From assembly GCA_903932885.1 (NCBI GenBank), contig CAIZHT010000212.1:1-5647 (forward strand): a stretch of DNA of 5,647 nucleotides, read 5' to 3'. Positions within the stretch are counted from its first letter, which is position 1, and the number at the start of each line of letters is the position of its first letter. The position numbers and the translations under genes were made by a program. A model generated the notes under the pieces. The model was not told the origin of the DNA, searched no databases, and saw only the letters and a list, made by a program, of their open reading frames with translations. The DNA comes from an uncultured Actinomycetes bacterium (GTDB lineage Bacteria > Actinomycetota > Actinomycetes > Nanopelagicales > Nanopelagicaceae). This document shows, in pieces, positions 1-5,647 of this stretch.

Positions 1-237
1 ATCACTTTCTTGAATTAACTTAGCGCCTGTCATCGTTAGAACTAATTTGTCAGAACCGTAATACGAACCCCACACACCGATTAGTGCAATACCAACGGCT
101 ACAGGAACTATTGCAGCACCGCTTGAACCAAAATATGTAAGAGCAGCATAGGCAACAAGGCCGGTCAATAAACCCATGCTTGCAAGTAGGCCAAAAGTTT
201 TACGGCGATTGGCCGCCTGCATTGTGCGAAAGTTCAT
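1..237 (-). CDS. htpX: HtpX-type membrane zinc metalloprotease (M48), N-terminal part only
   Basis: Reading leftward from the ATG at 237, the frame stays open for 79 codons to the window edge, giving a protein that starts MNFRTMQAANRRKT and ends GAKLIQESD. A short basic N-terminus is followed by two hydrophobic helices at about residues 15-34 and 41-57. Then comes a stretch like the conserved HtpX segment before the catalytic domain (here YYGSDKLVLTMTGAKLI; the family usually shows a (F)SDK..L...GA pattern). The zinc-binding HEXXH motif, expected near residue 130-145 in this family of about 290 residues, lies beyond the edge, so catalytic competence cannot be checked. HtpX proteases act in quality control of membrane proteins. 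The start is 3 bp after the lemA stop (TAA TAC ATG on the minus strand) with no Shine-Dalgarno sequence, which suggests translation by reinitiation after lemA. The lemA-htpX pairing is common in bacteria and supports the call. Confidence 0.85.
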   Translation of the reverse strand, partial: MNFRTMQAANRRKTFGLLASMGLLTGLVAYAALTYFGSSGAAIVPVAVGIALIGVWGSYYGSDKLVLTMTGAKLIQESD

Positions 238-240
238 GTA

Positions 241-792
241 TTAGAAGTTTACGTTTGGTGCCTGACGAGATTGCGGATCTTCTACTTCATAAAATTCGCG
301 CTCTTCAACCTTTGCGAAGCCTGAAAAGAGATTGGTGGGCACTGTTTTTACAGCAGTATTGAGCGAGCGCACATTATCGTTATAGAACTGACGTGAGAAG
401 GCAACTTTATTTTCAGTTGTTGAAAGTTCTTCTTGCAATGATAAAAAGTTTGCAGATGCTTTCAAATCTGGATATGCCTCAGCAACGGCAAGTAATCCGC
501 GAAGTGCTTGAGTCAACATTCCATCAGCTGCAGCAACATCGGCCACCGTAGATGCAGTAGTTGCTTTAGCGCGCGCGGTTATCACGGCATCAAAAGTTGT
601 TTTCTCATGTGTTGCATACCCTTTTACGGTTTCAACAAGGTTTGGAATCAGATCAGAGCGACGCTTGAGTTGAACTTCAATTTGAGCCCATGCCTCATCA
701 ACAGCGATATTGAGACGGATCAATTTGTTGTACTGAGCAATCAAAAAGAGAACAATGAGTGCGAGAATTCCTAGAACAATAAGTGTCTTCAT
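241..792 (-). CDS. lemA: LemA family membrane protein
   Basis: This 183-residue protein has the usual LemA length and layout. A single N-terminal hydrophobic helix (residues 3-19) anchors it in the membrane. The family signature follows at residues 21-62: YNKLIRLN, then DEAWAQIEVQLKRRSDLIPNL, then VETVKGYATHE. The rest is mainly helical, with AEAYPDLKASANFLSLQEEL at 104-123, a second conserved block in this family, then TENKVAFSRQFYND at 126-139. It ends with a short acidic and polar tail. The biochemical role of LemA is not settled; the family often sits beside HtpX or TPM-domain genes and is linked to envelope function. The next gene here is htpX, 3 bp away. The upstream gene dcd ends 42 bp before the start. 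The ATG at 792 is preceded by a good ribosome binding site (AAAGGGG), which supports this start. All conserved residues I can recall are present, and I see no frameshift. Confidence 0.95.
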   Translation of the reverse strand: MKTLIVLGILALIVLFLIAQYNKLIRLNIAVDEAWAQIEVQLKRRSDLIPNLVETVKGYATHEKTTFDAVITARAKATTASTVADVAAADGMLTQALRGLLAVAEAYPDLKASANFLSLQEELSTTENKVAFSRQFYNDNVRSLNTAVKTVPTNLFSGFAKVEEREFYEVEDPQSRQAPNVNF

Positions 793-803
793 ATCTAATT
801 CAA

Positions 804-810
804 CCCCTTT
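804..810 (-). promoter_or_regulatory. Ribosome binding site of lemA
   Basis: The minus strand reads AAAGGGG, complementary to the 3' end of 16S rRNA, 11 bases before the ATG at 792. It is the clearest Shine-Dalgarno sequence of the four gene starts with visible upstream sequence whose initiation mode I could compare (lemA, htpX, fadE, transporter). It fixes the lemA start and implies that lemA is initiated independently even if cotranscribed with dcd. Confidence 0.65.
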
Positions 811-834
811 GTAGCGGATGAAATTCCCGCTTAT

Positions 835-1413
835 CTACTTAATCTTAGATTGATGGAAGTTCAAAAAGGAACGGCTTGCGGTAGGTCCGCGCTGTCCTTG
901 ATACCTCGAACCATACTTGGCGCTGCCATATGGATGCTCGGCGGGAGATGAGAGTTTGATGAGACAGAGTTGACCAATCTTCATTCCAGGAAAAAGTTTG
1001 ACTGGAAGGTTGGCCACATTCGATAGCTCGAGGGTGATGTGACCACTAAATCCTGGATCAATAAATCCCGCAGTTGAATGCGTGAGTAAACCAAGGCGTC
1101 CCAGCGAGGATTTTCCTTCTAGGCGACCTGCAATATCGTCTGGCAAAGTGATCACTTCATAGGTGCTCGCCAACACAAATTCTCCTGGGTGCAAAATAAA
1201 GTGTTCATCGCCTTCAACAATTACTTCGCGAGTGAGCTCAGATTGTTCGATAGATGGATCAATAACTGAGTACTTGTGATTTTCGAATACTCGAAAAAAC
1301 TTATCGAGGCGGACATCAACGCTAGAAGGCTGGATCATCGCCTCATCGAAGGGTTCGACCCCAACGCGGTTGGCGGCAATCTCTATGCGGATATCGCGAT
1401 CACTTAGTAGCAC
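835..1413 (-). CDS. dcd: dCTP deaminase, likely the bifunctional dUMP-forming type (deaminase/dUTPase)
   Basis: This 192-residue protein starts at a GTG codon (1411-1413) with [12 protein letters not shown], the same N-terminus as actinobacterial Dcd. Compared from memory with M. tuberculosis Dcd (190 residues), it aligns without gaps over almost its whole length. It includes PSSVDVRLD (29-37), the phosphate-binding loop GKSSLGRLG (100-108), [12 protein letters not shown] (111-122), HITLELSN (125-132) with the expected catalytic glutamate E129, PGMKIGQL (142-149) and [18 protein letters not shown] (160-177). Mycobacterial homologues convert dCTP to dUMP by deamination and pyrophosphate release, feeding thymidylate synthesis; the same bifunctionality here is inferred from the close match. 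The alanine at 115 falls where a mycobacterial residue studied for dTTP feedback control lies, and it is conserved. The gene leads a probable dcd-lemA-htpX transcript and is divergent from fadE. It ends with TAG. The cytosolic protein probably works as a homotrimer, as in the family. Confidence 0.96.
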   Translation of the reverse strand: MLLSDRDIRIEIAANRVGVEPFDEAMIQPSSVDVRLDKFFRVFENHKYSVIDPSIEQSELTREVIVEGDEHFILHPGEFVLASTYEVITLPDDIAGRLEGKSSLGRLGLLTHSTAGFIDPGFSGHITLELSNVANLPVKLFPGMKIGQLCLIKLSSPAEHPYGSAKYGSRYQGQRGPTASRSFLNFHQSKIK

Positions 1414-1419
1414 GCGGGG

Positions 1420-1431
1420 AGCCTATCTCCT
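1420..1431 (-). promoter_or_regulatory. dcd: dcd translation-start region: possible RBS and overlapping TANNNT element
   Basis: Upstream of the dcd GTG the minus strand reads TAGGAGATAGGCT, then CCCCGC, then GTG. AGGAG (1427-1431) could be a Shine-Dalgarno sequence, but its 13-base spacing to the start is long. TAGGCT (1420-1425) fits the actinobacterial TANNNT -10 pattern and ends 6 bases before GTG, which would give a leaderless mRNA; I see no convincing -35 partner for it. The two readings exclude each other and the sequence alone does not decide. The start codon itself is secure from protein conservation. Confidence 0.35.
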
Positions 1432-1443
1432 AGATTCCCTGCG

Positions 1444-1470
1444 CGGGTGGAGCGAAATCAGCCTCTCCCG
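1444..1470. repeat. Imperfect inverted repeat in the dcd/fadE divergent promoter region
   Basis: The arms CGGG-T-GGAG (1444-1452) and CTCTCCCG (1463-1470) pair over eight positions, with one G-T wobble and one bulged T, around a 10-base loop. The repeat ends 2 bp before the proposed fadE -35 element and lies in the presumed 5' leader or promoter of dcd. It could be an operator for a regulator, for example a TetR-type repressor of fatty-acid genes, or a weak hairpin in the dcd leader. It has no poly-T tail, so it is not an intrinsic terminator. An arm this short and imperfect may be chance. Confidence 0.25.
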
Positions 1471-1472
1471 GC

Positions 1473-1507
1473 TTGAATAAGTTACTGGTGGGTAGCATTA
1501 TTAGCGT
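1473..1507 (+). promoter_or_regulatory. Candidate promoter for fadE and transporter, leaderless geometry
   Basis: A -35-like TTGAAT (1473-1478; 4 of 6 to TTGACA) is followed after 17 bp by CATTAT (1496-1501; 4 of 6 to TATAAT). Exactly 6 bp then separate it from the fadE ATG at 1508, so transcription would start at or next to the A of the ATG. An overlapping alternative -10 is TAGCAT (1493-1498). No Shine-Dalgarno sequence lies at normal distance: GGTGGG at 1487-1492 is 15 bases away. This agrees with leaderless translation, which is common in Actinobacteria. On the opposite strand AATAAT (1497-1502) could be a -10 for dcd, so the two divergent promoters may overlap. Confidence 0.45.
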
Positions 1508-3334
1508 ATGAGCCATTACATAGCCAATCTGCGCGATATCGAATTCTGCCTCTTTGACCTATTGGGTCGCGACAAAATTATGGGCACAAATCCATATGGA
1601 GAAGTTGATCGTGAAACTGCAATAGGAATGCTTGAAGAGATGAAGCGTTTGTGTGAAAACGATCTTGCTGCTTCTTTTGTTGAAGGCGATCGTGTGGGTG
1701 CGATATTAAATAAAGAGACTGGCAATGTCACATTGCCAGAAAGTTTTAAAAAGTCTTACAAAGCATATATCGATGGCGAGTGGTGGCGTCTTGATGCTCC
1801 AACAGATCTTGGTGGAATGAAAGTTCCACCATCAGTGCGTTGGGCAATGGCAGAAATGGTGCTTGGATCAAACCCAGCGATTCATATTTACGCTTCTGGT
1901 TATGCATTTGCACACGTTGCATATGTCCTTGGAACAGATGAGCAAAAGAAAATTGCAAAACAAATGGTTGAAAAGCACTGGGGTGCAACGATGCAGCTAA
2001 CCGAACCTGATGCAGGTTCTGATGTTGGCGCAGGTCGCTCGAAAGCGGTACAACAAAGCGATGGAACTTGGCATATCACAGGAACAAAGCGTTACATCAC
2101 ATCAGGTGATGCCGACTTCTATCCAAACGTTGTTCACTTTGTTCTTGCTCGACGTGAAGGGGGCGGACCAGGAACAAAAGGGCTTTCATTATTTCTTATT
2201 CCTAAATTTATGTTTGATTTTGAAACAGGGGAAATGGGCAAACGCAATGGTGTTTATGTAACAGCCCTTGAAGACAAAATGGGACTGAATGTTTCTGCAA
2301 CATGTGAAGTCAATTTAGGAGAGCACGAGCCTGCTGTTGGTTATCTCTTAGGAGATGTCCACCAAGGAATTGCACAAATGTTCAAAATTATTGAATTTGC
2401 TCGAATGATGGTTGGAACTAAAGCTATTGCAACGCTATCTACTGGTTACCAACAGGCGCTCTCGTATGCAAAGACCCGTGTTCAAGGTGGTGACATGAAA
2501 GTAATGAATGACAAAGCGAGCCCTCGTGTCACCATTATTAATCACCCAGATGTGCGCCGTTCTTTGATGGTTCAAAAGTCATATTCTGAAGGAATGCGTG
2601 CTTTGGTCCTTTATACAGCCTCTATTCAAGATGAAATTGAATTAGCGGAATTAGCTGATGATGCCGATCGCCTCGCAGATCTGATCGCTCTCAATGATTT
2701 ACTGCTGCCGGTTGTAAAAGGTTTCGGTAGTGAAAAATCATGGACGCTTCTTGGTACTGAATCTCTTCAAACATTTGGTGGAGCGGGATTTACAAAAGAT
2801 TGGCCTCTTGAACAATATGTGCGCGATGCCAAGATTGATACCTTGTATGAGGGTACAACTGCTATCCAAGGCCTCGATTTCTTCTTCCGAAAAATTGTCA
2901 AAGATGGTGGACGTGCGATTGGCTTACTTGGAAAAGAGATTCAAAAATTTGCTGAATCTGGCGGCTCCCATGCAAGTGAAAAAGCTGCGCTCTTTACAGC
3001 ACTCGGTGATCTCAATGGAATTGTTTCAACCCTTGTTGGCCATGCAATGGAATCACAGACTGAGGCAAAAAAGATTTACTTAGTCGGTCTCAATACTTCA
3101 CGAGCTCTTATGGCAGTTGGAGACATCATCACAGCCTGGCTCTTGTTGCGACAAGCAGATATCTGTGTTGAAAAACTAGCTGGAAATCCTGGCAAAGATG
3201 CTGAGTTTTATAAGGGAAAGATTGCATCTGCACAATTCTTTGTACAGAACTTTCTTCCTCATATTAAAGCTGATCGAAAGATTGTTGAATCAACTGATGG
3301 CTCCATCATGGAGATTGCAGAATCGGCTTTCTAA
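1508..3334 (+). CDS. fadE: FadE5-like acyl-CoA dehydrogenase
   Basis: This 608-residue FAD-dependent enzyme should catalyse the first step of fatty-acid beta-oxidation, oxidising acyl-CoA to trans-2-enoyl-CoA and passing electrons to electron-transfer flavoprotein. It belongs to the long ACAD subfamily (about 600 residues, against about 380 for classical members) and closely resembles mycobacterial FadE5 from memory. Shared features include the MSHY..N.RD N-terminus, SFVEGDR (56-62), WGATMQLTEPDAGSDVGAGR (158-177; flavin-binding middle domain), ARMMVGTKAIATLSTGY (298-314), HPDVRRSLM (346-354) and LQTFGGAGF (420-428). LYEGTTAIQ (446-454) carries E448 at the position of the catalytic base (E447 in FadE5). 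The C-terminal domain from about 470 is the extra ACAD C-terminal helical region of this subfamily. The conserved N-terminus makes the ATG at 1508 secure although it lacks an RBS. FadE5 is reported to be broad in acyl-chain length; substrate range here is inference. The transporter gene follows after 17 bp. Confidence 0.93.
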   Translation: MSHYIANLRDIEFCLFDLLGRDKIMGTNPYGEVDRETAIGMLEEMKRLCENDLAASFVEGDRVGAILNKETGNVTLPESFKKSYKAYIDGEWWRLDAPTDLGGMKVPPSVRWAMAEMVLGSNPAIHIYASGYAFAHVAYVLGTDEQKKIAKQMVEKHWGATMQLTEPDAGSDVGAGRSKAVQQSDGTWHITGTKRYITSGDADFYPNVVHFVLARREGGGPGTKGLSLFLIPKFMFDFETGEMGKRNGVYVTALEDKMGLNVSATCEVNLGEHEPAVGYLLGDVHQGIAQMFKIIEFARMMVGTKAIATLSTGYQQALSYAKTRVQGGDMKVMNDKASPRVTIINHPDVRRSLMVQKSYSEGMRALVLYTASIQDEIELAELADDADRLADLIALNDLLLPVVKGFGSEKSWTLLGTESLQTFGGAGFTKDWPLEQYVRDAKIDTLYEGTTAIQGLDFFFRKIVKDGGRAIGLLGKEIQKFAESGGSHASEKAALFTALGDLNGIVSTLVGHAMESQTEAKKIYLVGLNTSRALMAVGDIITAWLLLRQADICVEKLAGNPGKDAEFYKGKIASAQFFVQNFLPHIKADRKIVESTDGSIMEIAESAF

Positions 3335-3351
3335 TCCGATAGCCTTACCTG

Positions 3352-4272
3352 ATGTTGCAAAAGCATCGGGGAGAGCTATTTCTTTTAGCTGGCGCACTTC
3401 TTTTCTCCTTCAACGGCATCGTCTCAAAATTGGTTCTTACCAGCTCCTTATCCGCACTCAATCTTGCTCAAGTGCGCTCAACAGGTGCCTTTATTATTCT
3501 TTTTCTCCTCATCTTCTTTCGCTCACGTGAAAAACTTCGAGTAACTAAAAAGGAGCTTCCGCAGTTGGCCTTTTTTGGAGTAATTGGTATTGCCGCCGTT
3601 CAATTCCTTTACTTCATGGCTATTTCGCGAATGCATGTCAGTTTTGCACTCATTATTGAATTCACAGCCCCAATATGGATTGTCTTATGGATCAAATATG
3701 TAAAAAAGCGCTTTGTTCCAACAGATATGTGGATAGCAATTTTCTTAGCCTTCATTGGACTCTTATTTATCGCCCAAGTATGGAAGGGGCGAACCCTCGA
3801 CACTATTGGTCTGATCGCTGCATTCCTTGATGCAATAGCGCTGAGTATCTATTTTCTTATGGGAGAAAAACTTACAAAAACTCGAGATATTCAATCTCTC
3901 ACCTTTTTTGGTTTTGCCTTCGCAACTCTTGCTTGGCTAATAATTTTACCTGTTTGGAATTTTCCTTTTGAAGTATTTGGCGAGCGAATCAATATGCAGG
4001 GAATCTTCGATGGCTTTGATACCTACGGGTGGGTTCTGATTGCGTGGATCATTATCTTTGGAACAATAGTTCCTTATCTCTTGGTTATCACTGGGATCAA
4101 AACTCTATCCGCTTCAACGAGTAGTGTGATTGGAATGGTTGAACCAGTTCTCGTTGGAATACTTGCATGGTGGTGGTTACGTGAAGCATGGCTTCCACTT
4201 CAAATTTTTGGTGGAGTTCTTGTGATGGTAGGAATCTATATTGGAGATCGTGCACGTCTTCGAGCGCAGTAA
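3352..4272 (+). CDS. EamA/DMT-superfamily transporter, substrate unknown
   Basis: This 306-residue integral membrane protein has about ten hydrophobic helices, near residues 8-28, 38-57, 70-91, 96-115, 124-142, 150-170, 182-203, 226-247, 256-276 and 281-298. This is the two-fold EamA repeat layout (first half about 8-142, second about 150-298). Each half ends with the family signature: IEFTAPIWIVLW (102-113), and GMVEPVLVGILAWWWLRE (261-278), whose final acidic residue (E278) is typical. The C-terminus RARLRAQ is basic and probably cytoplasmic. Members export or import small metabolites such as amino acids, nucleosides or sugars; nothing here indicates which. An in-frame stop (TAG, 3340-3342) just upstream leaves ATG 3352 as the natural start, but no Shine-Dalgarno sequence precedes it. 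With only 17 bp after fadE, translation coupled to that gene is likely. A functional tie to fatty-acid oxidation is not shown. The gene ends 3 bp from the convergent dnaB. Confidence 0.88.
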   Translation: MLQKHRGELFLLAGALLFSFNGIVSKLVLTSSLSALNLAQVRSTGAFIILFLLIFFRSREKLRVTKKELPQLAFFGVIGIAAVQFLYFMAISRMHVSFALIIEFTAPIWIVLWIKYVKKRFVPTDMWIAIFLAFIGLLFIAQVWKGRTLDTIGLIAAFLDAIALSIYFLMGEKLTKTRDIQSLTFFGFAFATLAWLIILPVWNFPFEVFGERINMQGIFDGFDTYGWVLIAWIIIFGTIVPYLLVITGIKTLSASTSSVIGMVEPVLVGILAWWWLREAWLPLQIFGGVLVMVGIYIGDRARLRAQ

Positions 4273-4275
4273 TTT

Positions 4276-5647
4276 TTATTCTTCTTGCGCGCGACCTTGA
4301 GTGAAATCTGTACCGCTTCCTGAATTTTGTGGCATATCAAAAAAGCGCGCATAGTGAAGTTGTGCTGAAACGGTAATTGTCTTTGTCTGTCCATTACGGT
4401 GCTTAGCAACAATGAGATCTGCTTCACCTGTGCGGTTTTCGCGATCATACATATCATCGCGGTGGAGCATGATGACAACGTCAGCATCTTGTTCGATAGA
4501 GCCTGATTCACGAAGGTCAGAGAGCATCGGCTTCTTATCAGAGCGCTGCTCTGGCGAACGATTGAGCTGTGAGATTGCAATAACAGGAATATCTAGTTCT
4601 TTAGCCATCAACTTCAAGTGACGAGAGAATTCGGAGACTTCCTGCTGGCGGTTTTCAACTTTCTTTCCGCTGCTCATCAACTGTAAGTAGTCAATAACAA
4701 TAAGTTTGAGGTTATGGCGCTGCTTAAGGCGGCGTGCTTTTGCACGAATTTCCATCATGGATAAGTTAGGTGAGTCATCAATAAATAATGGTGCTTCATT
4801 GATTTCACCCATGCGCCGAGCAAGACGTGCCCACTCATCATCACTCAATGTGCCTGCACGAATATTATTGAGGCCAACACGTGCCTCTGCAGAGAGCATA
4901 CGCATTGTGATTTCAGACTTCGACATTTCAAGTGAGAAAATCACAGAAGTTTGTCCATTGTGAATTGATGCATGGCGCGCAATATCGAGTCCGAGTGTTG
5001 ATTTACCCATTGCAGGGCGAGCAGCCAAAATAATCATATTTCCTGGATGTAGACCATGAGTAAGTGCATCTAAATCTTTGAAGCCAGTCATGACGCCTTC
5101 AACGCCTAAGCCCTTAGAGATATTTTCAATCTCATCAAGGGCTGCAGGAATAAGTGTTGAGAGTTGCACGTAATCTTCTGATGCACGACGCTCTGTTACT
5201 GCATAGACCTCGGCTTGTGCTTGATCTACTGCATCATCTACTTCACCTTCGGTTGTGTAACCGAGTTGCACAATCTTTGTACCTGCTTCAACAAGGCGGC
5301 GCATGATTGCATGTTCGCGAACAATCTTTGCGTAGTAGCCAGCATTTGCAGCAGTTGGAACAGATGAAATAAGTGTATGTAAATATGGTGCGCCACCTGC
5401 ACGCGCAATATCTCCACGCTTTGTAAGTTCAGCTGAGACAGTTACCGCATCTGCTGGTTCGCCACGACCGTAGAGATCAAGAATTGCATCGTAAATAAGT
5501 TCGTGTGCTGGTCGATAGAAGTCACGCTCTTTGAGAATTTCGATGACATCAGCGATTGCATCTTTACTCAATAACATTCCGCCGAGAACGCTCTGCTCTG
5601 CCAATAAATCTTGTGGGGGAGTGCGCTCAAATTCGGCGCCAACTGCG
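4276..5647 (-). CDS. dnaB: Replicative DNA helicase DnaB, N-terminus beyond the window
   Basis: DnaB is the hexameric helicase that unwinds DNA at the replication fork and recruits primase. The frame is open through the right edge: before the TTG at 5602-5604 it reads AVGAEFERTPPQDL, joining LAEQSVLGGMLLS, the typical DnaB N-terminal start. The TTG is therefore internal and the true start lies outside. About 457 codons are visible, near full length for an intein-free DnaB. Counting the TTG as residue 1, the N-terminal helical domain spans about 1-100. The RecA-type motor then shows Walker A ARPAMGKST (195-203; K201 at 5002-5004), FSLEMS (223-228), Walker B LIVIDYLQLM (301-310), ISQLNRSPEQR (344-354), DLRESGSIEQDADVVIMLHR (363-382) and KHRNGQT (401-407), whose R403 matches the arginine finger. 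The tail is short and polar. No intein interrupts these motifs, unlike M. tuberculosis DnaB. It is convergent with the transporter gene, 3 bp apart. Confidence 0.97.
   Translation of the reverse strand, partial: AVGAEFERTPPQDLLAEQSVLGGMLLSKDAIADVIEILKERDFYRPAHELIYDAILDLYGRGEPADAVTVSAELTKRGDIARAGGAPYLHTLISSVPTAANAGYYAKIVREHAIMRRLVEAGTKIVQLGYTTEGEVDDAVDQAQAEVYAVTERRASEDYVQLSTLIPAALDEIENISKGLGVEGVMTGFKDLDALTHGLHPGNMIILAARPAMGKSTLGLDIARHASIHNGQTSVIFSLEMSKSEITMRMLSAEARVGLNNIRAGTLSDDEWARLARRMGEINEAPLFIDDSPNLSMMEIRAKARRLKQRHNLKLIVIDYLQLMSSGKKVENRQQEVSEFSRHLKLMAKELDIPVIAISQLNRSPEQRSDKKPMLSDLRESGSIEQDADVVIMLHRDDMYDRENRTGEADLIVAKHRNGQTKTITVSAQLHYARFFDMPQNSGSGTDFTQGRAQEE

Noticed and set aside
508..774. 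88-codon plus-strand open frame opposite lemA.
   Set aside because: It lies wholly antisense to the strongly conserved lemA, its protein is cysteine-rich and without recognisable features, and no RBS supports it.
814..830. Possible hairpin (GCGG / CCGC, 9-base loop) between dcd and lemA that might be a terminator.
   Set aside because: A 4-bp stem with no following T-run on the minus strand is too weak to support a terminator.
1414..1507. Possible tRNA or small RNA gene in the largest gap.
   Set aside because: There is no cloverleaf, no T-loop GTTCRANNC sequence and no room for a full tRNA alongside the promoter elements.
1810..1831. Perfect 8-bp inverted repeat (TGGTGGAA / TTCCACCA, 6-base loop) inside fadE.
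   Set aside because: It falls on Gly-Gly and Pro-Pro codons (LGGMKVPPS), whose codons are naturally complementary. It is mid-gene with no T-run, so the protein sequence explains it.
2730..3083. 117-codon plus-strand open frame in another frame of fadE.
   Set aside because: It overlaps the conserved C-terminal half of the acyl-CoA dehydrogenase and shows no family features; it is a shadow frame.
4236..4580. 114-codon minus-strand open frame overlapping the dnaB 3' end.
   Set aside because: It is out of frame with the conserved DnaB motifs and resembles a shifted translation of that gene rather than a real protein.
1..5647. Search for a mobile element, toxin-antitoxin pair, defence system, CRISPR array or other undescribed system.
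   Set aside because: All sequence is accounted for by six recognisable chromosomal genes and short gaps. I saw no transposase, direct-repeat array or unassigned coding stretch.

Overview
The window carries six protein-coding genes packed almost end to end, with a single intergenic stretch of any size (94 bp). The proteins are actinobacterial in character. The dCTP deaminase aligns without gaps, from memory, to the bifunctional deaminase/dUTPase of Mycobacterium tuberculosis; the acyl-CoA dehydrogenase is of the mycobacterial FadE5 type; and DnaB begins with the ERTPPQDL-type N-terminus common in Actinobacteria. The DNA, however, is A/T-leaning (by eye somewhere in the mid-40s % G+C) and the gaps are tiny. 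Actinobacterial proteins, low G+C and tight packing together suggest a streamlined planktonic actinobacterium, such as the freshwater acI / Nanopelagicales group. This assignment is inference.

Layout: the left third is a minus-strand run read right to left, dcd (GTG start) > lemA > htpX. htpX is cut by the left edge. The lemA-htpX gap is 3 bp and the dcd-lemA gap is 42 bp, so one transcript is plausible. Dcd makes dUMP for thymidylate synthesis. LemA and HtpX are a frequently paired membrane-protein and membrane-metalloprotease module.

The 94-bp gap at 1414-1507 is a divergent promoter region. It holds a plausible promoter spaced so that transcription of the rightward genes would begin at or beside the ATG (a leaderless mRNA), and an imperfect inverted repeat just upstream of the -35 element. 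Rightward come a FadE5-like acyl-CoA dehydrogenase (fatty-acid beta-oxidation) and, 17 bp later, a ten-helix EamA/DMT-family transporter of unknown substrate.

The right quarter is the minus-strand replicative helicase dnaB. Its C-terminal end lies 3 bp from the end of the transporter gene (convergent, no room for a terminator). Its reading frame stays open through the right edge, so its start lies outside the window. It has no intein in the visible part.

I see no tRNA, rRNA, CRISPR, mobile element or defence system. I do not think the window contains an undescribed system; the points worth a second look are about gene starts, promoters and packing.
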